Source of the DNA: Sphingomonas sp. OV641
GTDB taxonomy: Bacteria > Pseudomonadota > Alphaproteobacteria > Sphingomonadales > Sphingomonadaceae
DNA length: 5,879 nt
NCBI RefSeq assembly: GCF_900109205.1
Contig: NZ_FNZB01000022.1
Span: forward strand, 1 to 5,879
Direction of reading: 5' to 3'
In this document: one piece after another, positions 5,774-5,879 of the stretch
Numbering within the stretch: the first letter of the stretch is position 1
Layout: the number at the start of each line of letters is the position of its first letter
The notes under the pieces: generated by a model
The model's input: only the letters and a program-made list of their open reading frames with translations
Databases searched by the model: none
What the model was told of the DNA's origin: nothing
Program-made: the position numbers and the translations under genes

Positions 5774-5879
5774 GGTTCGCGCCGGCGGGCCAGGATGTTG
5801 ACGATGACGTCGTCGCTGGCGGTGCCGGCCAGCAGCGCCTCTCGCACGGCCGCTTCCACCGCCTCCAGTCCGTCGTCGA
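5766..5879 (-). pseudogene. istA: istA fragment (right of the IS256 insertion, cut by window edge)
   Basis: The minus-strand frame reads DDGLEAVEAAVREALLAGTA and then SDDVIVNILARRREPSR. This matches the late part of IS21 IstA, the DDE transposase of that element, which lies after its catalytic core. The rest of istA is off the right edge. The IS256 insertion removes the native last 33 residues. Read-through instead adds 49 out-of-phase residues from IS256 sequence (starting RDCQEFCAGG) before a stop at 5617-5619. The truncated protein would keep its catalytic core, so some residual activity cannot be excluded. Confidence 0.82.

Larger units (their letters stand above)
3470..5879 (-). mobile_element. 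IS21-family insertion sequence, interrupted by IS256 and cut by window edge
   Basis: The element begins at 3470 with TGTCAATCGG, a TG-type IS21 end, followed by two near-identical terminal repeats, a hairpin, istB and the end of istA, all transcribed leftwards. The far end and most of istA lie beyond 5879. It is inserted in the dsbA-like gene, whose frame stops exactly at this boundary. It is split by an IS256-family element at 4467-5765, so istA is broken and the element probably cannot move by itself, although istB is intact. Confidence 0.85.

Overview
The window is an insertion-sequence-rich stretch of a GC-rich bacterial genome. It is probably alphaproteobacterial and perhaps a sphingomonad. 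That placement is inference from the FliE N-terminal style, a near-consensus CtrA-type box before fliE, and the transposase families. No rRNA, tRNA or CRISPR array is visible, and taxonomy cannot be proved from this sequence alone.

Layout from left to right. Positions 1 to about 1185 hold the 3' part of an IS1380-family element (plus strand), with the transposase cut by the window edge. Next come two apparently ordinary genes and one broken gene: a membrane acyltransferase-3 gene (minus strand, 1191-2300), a divergent flagellar fliE (plus strand, 2560-2985), and the 3' part of a DsbA-type thiol oxidoreductase gene (minus strand, 3019-3469). From 3470 to beyond the right edge lies an IS21-family element (istA and istB on the minus strand). 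Its outer end cuts the dsbA-like gene four codons before the catalytic CPAC motif. This IS21 element is itself interrupted by a complete IS256-family element at 4467-5765. That element has 30-bp terminal inverted repeats (29/30 identical), an intact transposase, and an 8-bp palindromic target duplication, GTCGCGAC. Removing the IS256 element and one copy of the duplication restores an uninterrupted istA reading frame, which ends 14 nt inside the istB start. The nesting order is therefore clear: IS21 entered the dsbA-like gene first, and IS256 entered istA later.

Functionally, the chromosomal core (acyltransferase, fliE, dsbA remnant) would concern surface polysaccharide or lipid acylation, the flagellar basal body, and extracytoplasmic disulfide chemistry. 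Nothing here shows that the three genes form a pathway. fliE stands alone, without the fliF that usually follows it. I found no convincing undescribed system. The most informative signals are the nested insertion history, the dsbA-like gene broken at its active site, the orphan fliE with a putative CtrA box, and a strong two-level hairpin at the istB end of the IS21 element.
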